Source: UMGS1498 sp900552335 (lineage in GTDB: Bacteria > Bacillota_I > Bacilli_A > RF39 > UBA660). Taken from it: a stretch of DNA of 45,543 bases. The translations under genes and the position numbers were made by a program. Each line of letters opens with the position of its first letter. Position 1 is the first letter of the stretch. The notes below the pieces were generated by a model that worked only from the letters and a program-made list of their open reading frames with translations, was not told the origin of the DNA and did not search any database. Shown in pieces: positions 25,065-32,553 of this stretch. The stretch covers positions 1-45,543 of the forward strand of contig CABSFU010000009.1 of the NCBI GenBank assembly GCA_902477075.1. The letters run 5' to 3'.

Positions 25065-26540
25065 ATGACTAAAATAATATTAATAATCATTTTATCTTTT
25101 GTTATACTATCACTACATGTTGATTTAAAAAAGTGGAAAAAATTAATTAAATATTTTACTTTTTTGTTTGTTATTGGCGTTGTATATGAATTTACTAATC
25201 ACACTTTAGTGTCAGAAAACGTAGTAACTTTATATGGTGCCAGTGACTTTGAAAAATATGCTTCCTATGCACAAGAAACAATGAGAACGAATGGAGTTTA
25301 TGCTTCTTTAACTTTAGCACAGGCAGCACAAGAGCAAGGTCTTAAAGTCCCTGCGACGAATAATTTATTTGGTATTAAAGCAGATTCTAGTTGGACTGGT
25401 AAAACAGCTGCTTTAAAAACAGAAGAGTGTAATTCAATTGATTGTTATGATACAACTGGGGTTTTCCGTGTATATGATAGTGTAGAAGGATCATTCACTG
25501 ATCATGGTGACTGGTTAATTAATCGTTTTGCAAATAGAAGAGAGTTTGCTAGTGCAACTACATTGGAAGGACAATTAAAATCATTAAAAAGTAATCCTAC
25601 AGCCCAATATGCGACTGACCCTAACTATTTGTGTTCTTTAGCGAATATTATAGCCCGTTATGATTTAACCAAATATGATGTGGGAATTACTTATAGTGGT
25701 AGAGGAATTACAATTGTTGGAGAACATATTGATAATTTTAGAATCGAAAATTGCGCCTCTATTAGTAGCAACACCACTAGCTATAATGCTCTTTTAAATT
25801 ATAATCCAGGTACAACCTATACAGGAAATTATGAAAATGGGTATTTGTTTCAGCTATTGAAAATACCTGGCTCAACGAATAATTTCCTATTAAATGATTT
25901 AAAAAATGGTTATGATGATGAAGCGATTTCAGAAATATATAGCCGAGTAATGGAAAACGCAGGATATAGTAGTAGTGGTTTCTATGATTCCAATATTGAT
26001 GCTGTTGGAGGAATAGATCCTGGTATTTATAGTGAATGGAAACAGTATGATTCTAGATGGGGAAGTATTCCTCTTGGTTCTTCTTCTACAAATATAAAAA
26101 AAGCAGGTTGTGCAGCTACTTCTGTAGCTATTCAAATTTCTCGTTCGGGAGTAAGTTTAGCTAGTGAATTTACAAGTATTTTGAATCCTGGTAGTTTTGT
26201 TTCTTATCTAAATGCTAGAGGAGGATTTACTTCAACAGGTGCGATTCATTGGGCAAGTGCTTCCAGTGTCGCTCCAAATTTCCGATATGTTGATCAAGTT
26301 GCTGTAAATGATAGCAATGTGTTACAAACAATATCAAGATATTTAAATTCAGGTAATTATTATTTAATAGCGCATTTAAGAGGCTCTAAAAAAAATAATA
26401 CCAATAATCACTGGGTAGCAGTTACAGGAGTAACGTCAAATGATATTTATATTATTGACCCAGGTCGCAATGGTAATTCATTGGAAGATTCTTATGGCAT
26501 TCATTATGTGGATCGTATATCTATTTATATAGTTAGCTAG
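25065..26540 (+). CDS. Bifunctional cell-wall hydrolase: glucosaminidase plus C39-like peptidase
   Basis: This 491-residue protein has two hydrophobic segments at the N-terminus (about 2-18, 29-44), so it is membrane-tethered with its enzymatic part outside. Residues 60-200 resemble a GH73 endo-beta-N-acetylglucosaminidase (LTLAQAAQEQGLK with Glu90 as likely catalytic acid, NNLFGIKA, then TDHGDWL). Residues 325-491 resemble a papain-like Peptidase_C39_2 domain with Cys349 (AGCAATSVAIQ), His449 (NHWVAVTGV) and Asp465 (IIDPGRNG). It is the VirB1/TcpG-like wall-opening component expected in a Gram-positive T4SS. It lies between the metallophosphatase and the 26549 gene with short gaps and RBS AGGTGAT. 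Confidence 0.8.
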   Translation: MTKIILIIILSFVILSLHVDLKKWKKLIKYFTFLFVIGVVYEFTNHTLVSENVVTLYGASDFEKYASYAQETMRTNGVYASLTLAQAAQEQGLKVPATNNLFGIKADSSWTGKTAALKTEECNSIDCYDTTGVFRVYDSVEGSFTDHGDWLINRFANRREFASATTLEGQLKSLKSNPTAQYATDPNYLCSLANIIARYDLTKYDVGITYSGRGITIVGEHIDNFRIENCASISSNTTSYNALLNYNPGTTYTGNYENGYLFQLLKIPGSTNNFLLNDLKNGYDDEAISEIYSRVMENAGYSSSGFYDSNIDAVGGIDPGIYSEWKQYDSRWGSIPLGSSSTNIKKAGCAATSVAIQISRSGVSLASEFTSILNPGSFVSYLNARGGFTSTGAIHWASASSVAPNFRYVDQVAVNDSNVLQTISRYLNSGNYYLIAHLRGSKKNNTNNHWVAVTGVTSNDIYIIDPGRNGNSLEDSYGIHYVDRISIYIVS

Positions 26541-26548
26541 GTGATAAA

Positions 26549-27298
26549 ATGAAAAAAAATAATTTAATATTTGTCGGTATTATAGTAGTTGTGTACCTTG
26601 GAATAAGCTTTTTTATTAGTTTTTTAATTAATATCAATAAAATGTATATTGTTTTTCCTGATAACATTAATATAAAGTACGAGGGAAAGTGGAAAATATT
26701 TCAAGATGAAAAAACATTAAATAATCTTTACCAAATAGTGGACAGTGGAGATCTGATAAAAAAATCAAAACTATCAAAAAAAGATGATACCGTTTATGCT
26801 TCTGATACCTCTTTAGAGGATGATATAATAGCCTATAGAGGTAGCAAAATAACAAATATTGTATATCAACATGATGACGAATTAACAGAAACAGATTATC
26901 AATATTTGTCTAACTCTTTATATAAAAAAAATATATCTATCGATGTAAAACAAATTATAACAAAAAAATATAATATTGATTTGAATAATGATAGGGTAGA
27001 TGAAACAATTTATGTTGTGTCCAACAATTATAATACAGATTTAGGAAAATTATTTTCAGGTATTCTTTTAAAGAATACAAATGAATGGATTGAGTTTAAT
27101 GAATTTGAGTCTGAATATAAATCTTATGTACCATGTATTTACTTTGTGGATTTATATAAAGATCATTTAGCAGATATGATTATTAAAAATGTTTATTCAA
27201 GTCTTATTGGACAAGATGTTAAATTAATAAGTTTCAAAGATGATTTATCACACAAAATTCTATTTGAAGATAAATTAGTTGAGGAGGGAAATAAATGA
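26549..27298 (+). CDS. Single-pass membrane protein of the T4SS block, unknown function
   Basis: I do not recognise this protein. It has 249 residues: one N-terminal membrane helix (about 6-27), then a hydrophilic ectodomain of mixed helix and strand character. A segment DLNNDRVDETIYVVSNNY resembles a calcium-binding or FG-GAP/VCBS-like repeat. There is one cysteine (VPCIYFV). Its stop overlaps the virD4 start by 4 bases (ATGA), so the two are probably translated together. The topology (short cytoplasmic start, one helix, about 220 residues outside) is what a VirB8-like assembly factor would have, but no VirB8 motif is visible, so this is only a possibility. Confidence 0.65.
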   Translation: MKKNNLIFVGIIVVVYLGISFFISFLININKMYIVFPDNINIKYEGKWKIFQDEKTLNNLYQIVDSGDLIKKSKLSKKDDTVYASDTSLEDDIIAYRGSKITNIVYQHDDELTETDYQYLSNSLYKKNISIDVKQIITKKYNIDLNNDRVDETIYVVSNNYNTDLGKLFSGILLKNTNEWIEFNEFESEYKSYVPCIYFVDLYKDHLADMIIKNVYSSLIGQDVKLISFKDDLSHKILFEDKLVEEGNK

Positions 27299-29340
27299 AA
27301 TTAAAGTTTAGAGCAGATCCTAAAGATTGGTTGATTTTTTGTTTATTTGCTATATTTTTACTATATTTTATTGCTATATCAGTAGGAAATGTTATTTTCC
27401 TAGTAAGAGGAATAGAACTTCCTGGTATGAATCCGATTCCTGCGTTTGAAGGTGATTTATTTCCTGTAACCATGATTATTTATCTCATTGTATTAATTAT
27501 AGTTTTTACAAGTGTTTCTTCTTACTTTTTTGATAGAGAAAAGGGACTAGGTATTTCGACATCACCAAAAAAGGAAAAAGGTTATTCTAGATGGGCTACA
27601 GATAAGGAAATGAAACAACATTTAAAAAAAGTAGATCCTAAACTAGAAACAAGTGATGTGGCTGGAATTCCTTTAATTAATAATGGAAAAGAAATATGGG
27701 TAGATGCTGGAGAATGGCATAACTTAGTTATTGGTTCTACTGCATCTGGTAAAACAGAAAGTATTGTTCAACCAATGGTAAAGACTCTAGCAAAGGCTGG
27801 AGAATCTATGATTATTACGGACCCAAAAGGTGAAATTTATGAAAGAAATGCGAATGAATTAAGAGAAAAAGGATACAATATTGTACTTTTGAATTTCCGT
27901 AATCCACAAAATGGTAATTGTTGGAATCCATTAACTTTACCATATAGTTTATATAAGGCAGGTAACATTGATAAAGCAACAGAATTATTGGACGATTTAG
28001 CTAAAAATATCCTTTATGATGAATCAAGTAAAGGTCAAGATCCATTCTGGGAAAATACATCTGCTGATTATTTTACAGGTCTTTCACTAGCGCTTTTTGA
28101 AGACGCTAAAGAGGAACAAATTAACTTAAATACAATTAACTTAATGACAACAGTTGGAGAAGAAAAAATTGGTGGAACCACTATTATGAAAGAATATTTC
28201 AGTGATAAAGACCAATCTTCACCAGCTTATATTAACGTTGCTAGTACCTTAATGGCGCCAGCTGATACAAAAGGAAGTATCTTATCAGTATTTAAACAGA
28301 AAATAAAAATATTTTCCTCTAAACAAAACTTATCAGAAATGTTATCACATAGTGATTTTGAAATGGCTGATATCGGTAGAAAAAAGACAGCTGTATTCAT
28401 TATTATCCATGATGAAAAAAAGACTTACCATCCACTTGCTACTATTTTTGTAAAACAATGTTATGAAACATTAGTAGATGTAGCATTTGAAAATGGTGGA
28501 AAATTACCTTTTAAAACAAACTTTATTTTGGATGAGTTTGCTAATATGCCTCCACTTAAAGATGCAGATGCTATGGTAACAGCGGCTCGTTCGAGATTAA
28601 TTCGTTTTACCTTTATTATCCAAAACTTTGCTCAATTGACAGAAGTATATGGTAAGGAAAAAGGAGATACTATTAAAGGAAACTGTGGTAACTGGATTTA
28701 TTTAATCAGTTCTGAATTAAGCGCTCTAGAAGAAATTAGTAAGATGTGTGGAGAAGTAAAATCTAAAAAAGATGATAAAACAGCTTCTACACCACTAATT
28801 ACTGTTTCTGATTTACAACGTTTACCAATGTATACTATGGTTATTTTAAGAACTAGGGAAATGCCATTTAAAACCAAAATGGTACCGGCTTGGAAAATGG
28901 ATAAAGAAGGTATGTGGGGAAAAAATTATCCAAAAGCTACTTATCCACAAAGGGAAAAAGGAAAAATACAATTATTTGATATCAAAAAAGTAGTGGAGGA
29001 AAAAAGACAAAAGAAAATAGATGAAATGTTAGGATCTGATTTACCAAAAATGCCGAATATGCCTGGTATGCCTGGTATTCCTAACATGCCACCTTTCAAC
29101 CCATTTGAAAATAATAAAAAATCAGCGCCTAATTTTGATGAAATTGTAAAGAAAATAGATGCTAAAATAGCAGAGTTAGAAGAAGAAGAAAAACAAGAAA
29201 AATTAAAAGAAGAACAAAAGAAACAAGAAAAGAAAGTAGAAAAAGTAATAGAACCAGAAAAAGAAGAACCCATTACATTTAAACAAGAAGAAGTAACAGA
29301 TGATCAATTTTTCGATGATTTCTTTGCTGATGATGAATAA
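27295..29340 (+). CDS. virD4: VirD4/TraG-family T4SS coupling ATPase
   Basis: This 681-residue protein has two N-terminal membrane helices (about 12-36 and 56-78), then a RecA-like ATPase domain: Walker A GSTASGKT (147-154), TDPKGEIYE just after, Walker B FILDEFANMP (about 410), and the TraG-type motif AARSRLIRFTFIIQNFAQL. It recruits substrates and feeds them to the VirB4/VirB6 channel. The C-terminal 110 residues carry a Met/Pro/Gly-rich stretch (MPNMPGMPGIPNMPPF) and a charged Glu/Lys coiled coil ending in an acidic FFDDFFADDE, perhaps a docking tail. It is the last gene of the block; its terminator overlaps its stop. No relaxase is encoded beside it. Confidence 0.92.
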   Translation: MKLKFRADPKDWLIFCLFAIFLLYFIAISVGNVIFLVRGIELPGMNPIPAFEGDLFPVTMIIYLIVLIIVFTSVSSYFFDREKGLGISTSPKKEKGYSRWATDKEMKQHLKKVDPKLETSDVAGIPLINNGKEIWVDAGEWHNLVIGSTASGKTESIVQPMVKTLAKAGESMIITDPKGEIYERNANELREKGYNIVLLNFRNPQNGNCWNPLTLPYSLYKAGNIDKATELLDDLAKNILYDESSKGQDPFWENTSADYFTGLSLALFEDAKEEQINLNTINLMTTVGEEKIGGTTIMKEYFSDKDQSSPAYINVASTLMAPADTKGSILSVFKQKIKIFSSKQNLSEMLSHSDFEMADIGRKKTAVFIIIHDEKKTYHPLATIFVKQCYETLVDVAFENGGKLPFKTNFILDEFANMPPLKDADAMVTAARSRLIRFTFIIQNFAQLTEVYGKEKGDTIKGNCGNWIYLISSELSALEEISKMCGEVKSKKDDKTASTPLITVSDLQRLPMYTMVILRTREMPFKTKMVPAWKMDKEGMWGKNYPKATYPQREKGKIQLFDIKKVVEEKRQKKIDEMLGSDLPKMPNMPGMPGIPNMPPFNPFENNKKSAPNFDEIVKKIDAKIAELEEEEKQEKLKEEQKKQEKKVEKVIEPEKEEPITFKQEEVTDDQFFDDFFADDE

Positions 29341-29354
29341 TCATCAGTTTTTTT
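29327..29354 (+). terminator. Terminator at the end of the secretion block
   Basis: 8-bp stem CTGATGAT / ATCATCAG (29327-29334 / 29340-29347) followed by seven T's; the virD4 stop codon lies in the loop. Confidence 0.88.
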
Positions 29355-29363
29355 AGATATTTT

Positions 29364-29392
29364 TTTCAAAAGTAGTAATCATACTTTTGAAA
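29364..29392. repeat. Perfect 11-bp inverted repeat, not a terminator
   Basis: TTTCAAAAGTA (29364-29374) and TACTTTTGAAA (29382-29392) are separated by 7 bases. There is no T run after the stem on either strand. It lies 84 bases upstream of the rhodanese RBS, so it could be an operator or an mRNA structure. Confidence 0.7.
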
Positions 29393-29486
29393 GGTGAAAA
29401 ATGTTAAAATGATATTATATTAACTTTATTAAAAATAGTTTGTAACAATAGAGTCTTTTTTACATATACTATACTAGGTGATTAAA

Positions 29487-29774
29487 GTGTCAAGCATTAC
29501 CATTGATGAGTTGATACCAATGATCGATAAAGTTAATATTATAGATATAAGAAGCGTTCAAAGTTACAATAATAATCATATTGGGGATGCAATTAATATT
29601 CCTTTTGAAAAACTAATTGTATCTCCTCATACATATTTAAATCCATTAAAAAAATATTTCCTTTACTGCAGATGTGGATTAACCAGCAAGAAAGCCTGCC
29701 AGATTTTAACAAATTTGGGTTATAAAGTAGTAAATATTGAAGGTGGATATGAAGAATGGATTTTAAGGAGATAA
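29487..29774 (+). CDS. Single-domain rhodanese-like sulfurtransferase
   Basis: The start is taken as GTG 29487, four bases after RBS AGGTGAT (29476-29482); an in-frame GTG at 29478 is part of the RBS itself. The product has 95 residues. The rhodanese fold is clear: VNIIDIRSVQSYNNNHIGDA near the N-terminus, the active-site loop YCRCGLTSKKAC with the first loop Cys as likely persulfide carrier, and the closing IEGGYEEW. It belongs to the GlpE/PspE-like small family that moves sulfane sulfur. It stands alone between two terminators. Physiological acceptor unknown. Confidence 0.85.
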   Translation: MSSITIDELIPMIDKVNIIDIRSVQSYNNNHIGDAINIPFEKLIVSPHTYLNPLKKYFLYCRCGLTSKKACQILTNLGYKVVNIEGGYEEWILRR

Positions 29775-29802
29775 AAAAATCTAAGAAAAACTTAGATTTT
29801 TT
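29774..29802. terminator. Bidirectional terminator after the rhodanese gene
   Basis: 12-bp A/T-flanked stem (29774-29785 / 29791-29802) with an AAAAA loop; core ATCTAAG / CTTAGAT with T's on the right arm. It begins at the last base of the stop codon. Confidence 0.85.
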
Positions 29803-29817
29803 GTATGATTTAATTTA

Positions 29818-29846
29818 TTTACTTATTTTAAAATATAATATATAAT
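29818..29846 (+). promoter_or_regulatory. Promoter of the pseudopilin-pgk unit
   Basis: TTTACT (29818-29823), 17-base spacer, TATAAT (29841-29846); a second TATAAT is at 29834. RBS AGGTGAT precedes ATG 29866. Confidence 0.6.
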
Positions 29847-29865
29847 AGTTACAGTAGGTGATGCT

Positions 29866-30384
29866 ATGAAAAAAGGTTTTACTTTAGTGGAATTATTAGG
29901 AATATTTTCTATTATGGCAGCTATATTCATATTAGCTGTTCCAGCCATTACAAATTTATTAAAAAAAGCAACGGAAAATGAATTTTATACTTTTGAAGAA
30001 AATGTCTTTTTATCAGCAGAAGCATATATATCAAATAATAAAGATAGTTATCCGGAATTAAGAGAGACTAATAAAAAAACATATGTAACAATAGAAACAC
30101 TATTAAATGCAAATTATTTAAACAGTACTTTAATGAACCCAGCAACAAAAAAGAAAACAAGTGAAGAAACAAGAAATGTTATTATTGTTTATATGGATCA
30201 AAAAGGATTATATGTTTACGAATTAATTAGTAATGTAAAAGATGAAGAAACAGCAGCAATTAAATCATATGAAGCATTAACAAGCAATCCAACAGCTTCA
30301 GAAAAAGCTAGTGTACAAGCTAAAATAGATGCTCTACCAAATGGCTCTATTAAAGAAGCATTACAGAATAAAATAGGAGAATGA
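29866..30384 (+). CDS. Class IV (type II/IV) pseudopilin-like protein
   Basis: This 172-residue protein has the classic prepilin N-terminus MKKGFTLVELLG: cleavage after Gly4, N-methylatable Phe, and Glu at position 5 of the mature protein, followed by a hydrophobic helix (to about residue 27). The C-terminal part is helical and charged with an Ala/Ser-rich end (TSNPTASEKASVQAKIDAL). Processing needs a PilD/ComC-type peptidase, not seen in the window. No other type IV pilus genes adjoin it; it is the first gene of a unit with pgk (2-base gap). It differs from the MK[EQ]-leader prepilins of the Tad block, so it probably belongs to another machine, perhaps a competence-type pilus elsewhere. Confidence 0.8.
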   Translation: MKKGFTLVELLGIFSIMAAIFILAVPAITNLLKKATENEFYTFEENVFLSAEAYISNNKDSYPELRETNKKTYVTIETLLNANYLNSTLMNPATKKKTSEETRNVIIVYMDQKGLYVYELISNVKDEETAAIKSYEALTSNPTASEKASVQAKIDALPNGSIKEALQNKIGE

Positions 30385-30385
30385 T

Positions 30386-31570
30386 ATGAAAACAATTCAA
30401 GATTTTGATTTAAATAATAAAAAAGTAATTATTCGTGTAGATTTCAATGTTCCACATAAAGGCGATCAAATTACAGATGATAATCGCATTAAAATGAGTT
30501 TGGAAACCATACAATACGCTTTATCAAAAGGCGCTAAAGTGATTTTGATGTCCCATTTAGGAAGAGTTAAATCAGAAGAAGATAAAATAGAAAATAATTT
30601 AGAAATCGTATTACCAAGATTAGAACAATTATTAAATCAAAAAGTACTTTTTTCGTCTGTGACAAGAGGTCAAGAATTAGAAGAAAAAGTAAACCAATTA
30701 AAACCAGGACAAGCTTTACTAGTTCAAAATACTAGATATGAAGACTTAGATGGCAAAAAAGAAAGTTCTAATGATTTAGAACTTAGTAAATATTGGGCTA
30801 GTTTGGGAGATATTTTTATTAATGATGCTTTTGGAACATGTCATAGAAGTCATGCTTCAAATGTTGGAATTGCAAGTCTTTTACCATCTGGAATTGGTTT
30901 TTTAGTGGAAAAAGAACTAAAGGCATTAGATATGAAAAATGCAGAAAAACCTCTTTCTATTATATTAGGTGGTTCTAAAGTGAGTGATAAAATTTCTTTA
31001 ATTGAAAATTTGGCTCAAATAGCAGATTATATTTTAATTGGTGGTGGAATGGCTTATACTTTTTTGAAAGCAAGTGGTATTGAAATAGGATCTTCTTTGC
31101 TAGATGAAGACAGTATTCCTTTTTGTCAAAAAATGCTACAACAATATTCTGATAAGATTATTTTACCTATTGACAGTGTCAATGCAGTAGAAATCAAGGA
31201 AAATACAGAATATAGGGAATGCTTTATTAATGAAATTAAGCCAAATGAAATAGGCTTAGATATTGGATATAATACAGTAAAACTATTTCGCTCTTATTTG
31301 GAAAAAAGTAAAACTATTATTTGGAATGGTCCTGTAGGAATGTTTGAGGTAAAACCTTTTGATCAAGGTACAAAAGCAATTTGTGAAGTATTAAAAAATA
31401 TACCAGCAAAAAAAATCGTAGGTGGTGGGGATACTGCAAGTGCTGTTATTCAATTAGGATATCAAAATATTTTTGATCATATATCTACTGGTGGCGGAGC
31501 ATCATTAGAGTTATTAGAAGGTAAAAAGTTGCCAGGAGTTGAAGTTATTTATGAAAAAAAACATCATTAA
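30386..31570 (+). CDS. pgk: Phosphoglycerate kinase
   Basis: This 394-residue glycolytic enzyme moves phosphate from 1,3-bisphosphoglycerate to ADP. Family motifs are present throughout: VIIRVDFNVP near the N-terminus, MSHLGR, NDAFGTCHRSHAS around 145-160, ILGGSKVSDKI, IWNGPVGMFE and the late nucleotide-binding GGGDTASAV and STGGGASLELLEG. Length is standard. It is read from ATG 30386 with RBS AGGAGAATG, 2 bases after the pseudopilin stop, an unexpected partner. Its end overlaps the flippase-domain gene. Confidence 0.97.
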   Translation: MKTIQDFDLNNKKVIIRVDFNVPHKGDQITDDNRIKMSLETIQYALSKGAKVILMSHLGRVKSEEDKIENNLEIVLPRLEQLLNQKVLFSSVTRGQELEEKVNQLKPGQALLVQNTRYEDLDGKKESSNDLELSKYWASLGDIFINDAFGTCHRSHASNVGIASLLPSGIGFLVEKELKALDMKNAEKPLSIILGGSKVSDKISLIENLAQIADYILIGGGMAYTFLKASGIEIGSSLLDEDSIPFCQKMLQQYSDKIILPIDSVNAVEIKENTEYRECFINEIKPNEIGLDIGYNTVKLFRSYLEKSKTIIWNGPVGMFEVKPFDQGTKAICEVLKNIPAKKIVGGGDTASAVIQLGYQNIFDHISTGGGASLELLEGKKLPGVEVIYEKKHH

Positions 31571-32552
31571 TATATGTATTTTGTCTATTATTACTATTAT
31601 TGTATTATATTTTTCATTAAAAGGACATTTTTTAGAAATTATGGAAACCATTAAAAATATGAATTTTTTGTTATTCATTTTATCTATTTTTATTTTTGTT
31701 GGTTACATTTTTTTAAAAAGTGTTGTAATGAAATGGATTGTCCGAAATTTTAAGGAAGATTATAAAGGAACACAAGCTTTTAGAATGGGACTTGAAACAA
31801 ATTTCTTTCATGCTATTACACCTTTTTCCACAGGTGGACAACCATACGAAGTATATCGTTTAGCAAAAGATGGTGTTAGTGTCATTCATTCCGCTAATAT
31901 ATCTGTTCAAAACTTTATTATTTATCAAACAGCTTTGGTTCTACTTGGTATATTTGCTTTGATATATAATCATTTTATGAATTTGTTTGAAGATATAGCT
32001 TTATTAAAAAATTTAGTAGCAATCGGTTTTACAATTAACTTTTTTGTTATTGTTATTTTATTTGCTATCTGTTTGTTTAAAAAAATGAATAAAATCATTA
32101 TCAATTTTTTTATTTCTATTCTAAGTAAAATTAAGATGATTAAAAACAAAGAAAAAACACAAAAAAAAGTAGAAAAATATTTATCTGATTTTGATGAAGG
32201 AGCTCGTGTTTTATTACAAAATAAAAAACGTTTCATTTATTTAGTTTTTTTAGAATTATTAGCATTGCTTTTATTATATTTTATCCCTTATATTTTAATA
32301 AAAGGAGTAGGAATCCAAGAAAATATTTCTATTATAACAGTAATTGTTACTAGTGCTTATGTTATGTTAATTGGTTCTTTTGTGCCAATACCAGGTGGTA
32401 CAGGTGGTTTAGAATATGGATTTATTGCTTTTTTTGGTAACTTCATAAGTGGACCAATTTTAAATGCACTTATGTTATTATGGCGTTTTGTTACCTATTA
32501 TTTTGGTATGATACTTGGGGCAGTTATATTAGGACTTAGAAAGAAGGAATAA
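31551..32552 (+). CDS. MprF-like flippase-domain membrane protein (UPF0104/LPG synthase TM family)
   Basis: Taken from ATG 31551 (333 residues), inside the 3' end of pgk; a TTG at 31539 touches the AGGAG and is less likely. It is hydrophobic, with seven or eight membrane helices. Family motifs include ETNFFHAITPFSTGGQPYEVYRL, split across a loop near 75-105, and VPIPGGTGGLEYGF near 280, both characteristic of the lysylphosphatidylglycerol synthase transmembrane/flippase family. There is no cytosolic aminoacyl-transferase domain, so it should move a lipid rather than make LPG. The directly following lipid-type glycosyltransferase suggests the cargo may be a glycolipid or polyprenyl lipid (inference). 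Confidence 0.8.
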   Translation: MKKNIINICILSIITIIVLYFSLKGHFLEIMETIKNMNFLLFILSIFIFVGYIFLKSVVMKWIVRNFKEDYKGTQAFRMGLETNFFHAITPFSTGGQPYEVYRLAKDGVSVIHSANISVQNFIIYQTALVLLGIFALIYNHFMNLFEDIALLKNLVAIGFTINFFVIVILFAICLFKKMNKIIINFFISILSKIKMIKNKEKTQKKVEKYLSDFDEGARVLLQNKKRFIYLVFLELLALLLLYFIPYILIKGVGIQENISIITVIVTSAYVMLIGSFVPIPGGTGGLEYGFIAFFGNFISGPILNALMLLWRFVTYYFGMILGAVILGLRKKE

Positions 32553-32553
32553 T

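Noticed and set aside
4171..29340. Integrative conjugative element
   Set aside because: No relaxase, integrase, excisionase, flanking repeats or tRNA target are visible, and base usage does not change at the edges.
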